This document shows, in pieces, positions 3,899-5,832 of a stretch of 5,832 nt of DNA. The DNA comes from Methanobacteriota archaeon. GTDB taxonomy: Archaea; Thermoplasmatota; Thermoplasmata; RBG-16-68-12. The notes beneath the pieces are model-generated. The model was not told the origin of the DNA. It searched no databases and worked only from the letters and a program-made list of their open reading frames with translations. The translations under genes and the position numbers were made by a program. Where the stretch lies: contig VBLZ01000106.1 in NCBI GenBank assembly GCA_005878515.1, positions 1 through 5,832 on the forward strand, written 5' to 3'. Each line of letters begins with the position of its first letter. Position 1 is the first letter of the stretch.

Positions 3899-5832
3899 CG
3901 CTCGTGTGCTCGTCGAGCTTCACACGTTGCTGATCTCGGTACGGTTGGTCCTTCACCACGTCGTTGAGCCAATACAAAGCCCCTTCCTCGAGATTGAAGG
4001 AGGCCCAAGAAGTGAAAGCCATACGGCTAGTCGAAGTGGCAAGCAGTCCCGACTGACGAATCCCAGCTGCCTTTTGACGGTCGCTGAGGCCATAGAGACG
4101 CTCCACACTGAAGGCGCCTGCGAATCTCGCGCCGACGCGAACGTTCGAGGCGTCTGGGGCCCTGGCCGGGTTGGCTCCACCTTCGATCTCAGCAAGATAG
4201 GGAGACGGCAGACCTTGTCGGGAGACCAGATGGAGACGCTTCATGGCTCGCGTGATTGCGACATAGAACAGCCGCCGTTCCTCAGCCGGCGCATCCCCAG
4301 CGCTCATGCGCACTGGCTCCAACACGTCCGGGTTCTCGACCTTGGACGGGAAACCGAAAAGGTGATCGCTGGCGTTAGCGACGATGACGACGTCGGCCTC
4401 CAATCCTTTCGCCTTATGGGCAGAGAGGATGCGTACTCCCTGGACGTCCCGATCCGGGTTCCCCACAGGAACTCCATTCCGTCGGCAGGCCTCGATGATG
4501 TCGTCCAGCAGGTGATTGGTTCGGCTTAGGACGAGGATACGGTCTGCAGGGATTTGGCGAAGCTCTTGACGGACGAGCGAGGCCGTGCGATCTACTATCG
4601 CCGAGTCGTCATCGGACACTTCATACACGTACGCTTCCCCCGGCTCCCGGCTGGAGATGACGACTTGTTTGGGTACCTGCTTTTGATTGCGTGCAATGAG
4701 TGCCGCGCCCGCCTCCACGATGACCGCGGGAGACCGGTAGTTCACGTTCAGCATGGTGGTCGAAGCGGGACCGAAGTGCGACTCGAAATTGATGATGTGA
4801 TCGACGTCTCCGCCGGCGAAGCCGTAGATCGCCTGCCAGTCATCGCCGACCGCGAAAAGGCGAGCCCCCGTTACCGCGACGAGAGCCTTCAAGAACCGCG
4901 CCATCGCGGCCGAGGTGTCCTGAAATTCGTCCACGAGTACATGCTCAAAATTCGGAAGGGGATTGGTGCCCCTCTCCAAGATATCGGCAGCCTGGTGCAG
5001 CATGTCGGAGAAGTCGATCCGGCCTTCCTCGGATAGCGCGGCCTGATATCGCTCGAGCACCGCAATTCCGAGAAGCCCAAAGTGGTGGACTCGTGGTGTC
5101 GACCTCTGAAGCTGCGGTTGGATTTCCTTCGGCTCCCGCCGCATCGCACGCGCGTTGGTGATGAATTGAACGAGCAGTTTTTCAATCGAGCTACCGATGT
5201 ACTTCAGATCCCCGAAAGACTTCCCAACCTCTTCGAATGTCATGGGCCGCAAGGTGATACTGCTACGAGTCAACCGCTCTCGAAGTGCAGCCTCCAGCGT
5301 CCCCTCTGTTCGCTCATAATCGTAGAATTCGATGAGGGTCTTTCCTTCGCGGTGGAATTGAGCTCGTTTCCACGCCATGCCTTGCTTGTACTCAGCGGTT
5401 GAAGTCGTCCATCCCGCCGGCACCTCGCCAGCTCGGTTGACTCCCCAATATTCGATGGAGGCCCCGCTTTCGGGAAGAGTGAAGTCGGGGTGATAGGCGC
5501 CTCGTCCCCCGGAGACGCTAGCCCAAGACGCCTTGGCCTCATACTTGTAGTCGACATGGTTGAAGAAAAGGAAGTCCGCGATTATCCGTTCGCCCACCGA
5601 CCGGACATGCTCCCCTCGCAGGGTTCGATACCTCTTGTCCCCGCCGATTGCGGGTGCCGTCTCGTCTTCGTTTCGATGGAAGTTGAGAATTGCGTGAAGG
5701 TATAGCTCAGCGAGGTGCGGGTCCTGACCCGTCCTTGCCTCGCGCAGAACCGCTGCCACCAGGGAATCTGTCCACCGGTCATCGGCGACGCTAATCGGCC
5801 CAGTTACGATGGCTTGGACGACACGCTTGCCG
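3798..5832 (-). CDS. UvrD/Rep-type superfamily 1 DNA helicase with nuclease-like insert and RPA-like end (5' end off-window)
   Basis: The frame is open from the right edge (5832) to TGA 3798-3800. A GTG at 5759 is an internal codon, since coding sequence continues upstream of it. The Walker A motif lies off-window. Residues counted from 5759: a nuclease-like insert (about 46-146) has SVGERIIADFLFFNHVDYKYE, PDF with Asp92, IEYWG with Glu103, Lys131 and TLIEF. This pattern recalls PD-(D/E)XK nucleases of the VSR/DUF559 kind and is common in HelD/UvrD-like helicases. Helicase motifs follow: II VLVDEFQDT (274-282), III VGDDWQAIYGFAGGD (304-318), IV NVNYRSP (338-344), V ILSAHKAKGLEADVVIV (444-460), VI EERRLFYVAITRA (493-505). 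Residues about 549-619 (GLLATSTSRMAFTSWASFNLEEG, then VKLDEHT) resemble an RPA-type OB fold. It should unwind DNA 3' to 5' using ATP in repair or recombination. The last 32 codons look out of frame (see the shifted segment). Confidence 0.9.
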   Translation of the reverse strand, partial: GKRVVQAIVTGPISVADDRWTDSLVAAVLREARTGQDPHLAELYLHAILNFHRNEDETAPAIGGDKRYRTLRGEHVRSVGERIIADFLFFNHVDYKYEAKASWASVSGGRGAYHPDFTLPESGASIEYWGVNRAGEVPAGWTTSTAEYKQGMAWKRAQFHREGKTLIEFYDYERTEGTLEAALRERLTRSSITLRPMTFEEVGKSFGDLKYIGSSIEKLLVQFITNARAMRREPKEIQPQLQRSTPRVHHFGLLGIAVLERYQAALSEEGRIDFSDMLHQAADILERGTNPLPNFEHVLVDEFQDTSAAMARFLKALVAVTGARLFAVGDDWQAIYGFAGGDVDHIINFESHFGPASTTMLNVNYRSPAVIVEAGAALIARNQKQVPKQVVISSREPGEAYVYEVSDDDSAIVDRTASLVRQELRQIPADRILVLSRTNHLLDDIIEACRRNGVPVGNPDRDVQGVRILSAHKAKGLEADVVIVANASDHLFGFPSKVENPDVLEPVRMSAGDAPAEERRLFYVAITRAMKRLHLVSRQGLPSPYLAEIEGGANPARAPDASNVRVGARFAGAFSVERLYGLSDRQKAAGIRQSGLLATSTSRMAFTSWASFNLEEGALYWLNDVVKDQPYRDQQRVKLDEHTSGNLRPRSPVDRQNGGRELRPHPPPSHQPRLLQS

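Noticed and set aside
3906..5036. Plus-strand open frames opposite the helicase gene
   Set aside because: They lie fully inside conserved helicase motifs II-VI on the other strand and show no recognisable domain.
3798..5759. Reading the helicase as a defective protein without Walker A, starting at GTG 5759
   Set aside because: The same frame remains open to the window edge with plausible coding sequence (GKRVVQAIVTGPISVADD), so the ATP-binding motif is most likely just outside the window.
1..5832. CRISPR array, tRNA, rRNA, transposase or attachment-site repeats
   Set aside because: No regularly spaced repeats, cloverleaf-like segments, transposase motifs or long direct repeats were seen on reading both strands.

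Overview
The window most likely comes from an archaeon, probably a GC-rich euryarchaeote of Thermoplasmata type; the lineage is an inference with modest confidence. Three things point to archaea. Two genes have an AT-rich TATA-like element centred about 26-28 bases upstream of their ATG, the usual layout of a leaderless archaeal promoter. The predicted Holliday-junction-resolvase-related nuclease and the zinc-finger/AbrB antitoxin read like archaeal versions. The helicase appears to end in an RPA-like OB fold. No rRNA, tRNA, CRISPR array, transposase or insertion sequence is visible.

Left part (1-1440), plus strand. The 3' end of an unrecognised gene is followed closely by a YiiM-like MOSC-domain protein. 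After a 126-base gap with a candidate promoter comes a four-helix membrane protein of unknown function. It converges on a minus-strand gene (1451-2668) that encodes the TPR half of a large predicted-ATPase regulator; the ATPase and HTH parts are missing.

Middle (2669-3345). A 42-base divergent promoter region with a TATA-like box and a small palindrome separates the TPR gene from a two-gene type II toxin-antitoxin operon. The toxin is a DUF4258 protein. It is followed four bases later by an antitoxin made of a YgiT-type zinc finger joined to an AbrB/MazE-like DNA-binding domain.

Right part (3346-5832). A membrane-anchored PD-(D/E)XK nuclease of the archaeal Holliday-junction-resolvase-related family, with its own promoter, converges on a long minus-strand UvrD/Rep-type superfamily 1 helicase. 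The start and Walker A motif of the helicase lie beyond the right edge. The visible part carries a nuclease-like insert, motifs II to VI and a C-terminal OB-like region. Its last 32 codons look out of frame: a +1 shift near 3897-3899 opens a more protein-like 37-residue end that stops at 3785.

Both convergent junctions carry a perfect 7-bp inverted repeat at the stop codons, which may be a shared two-way terminator. The two DNA-processing genes at the right could be functionally related, but convergent orientation gives no operon support. I see no clear new multi-gene system. The best leads are the helicase end, the helicase domain layout, and the TA operon with its compact divergent promoter.
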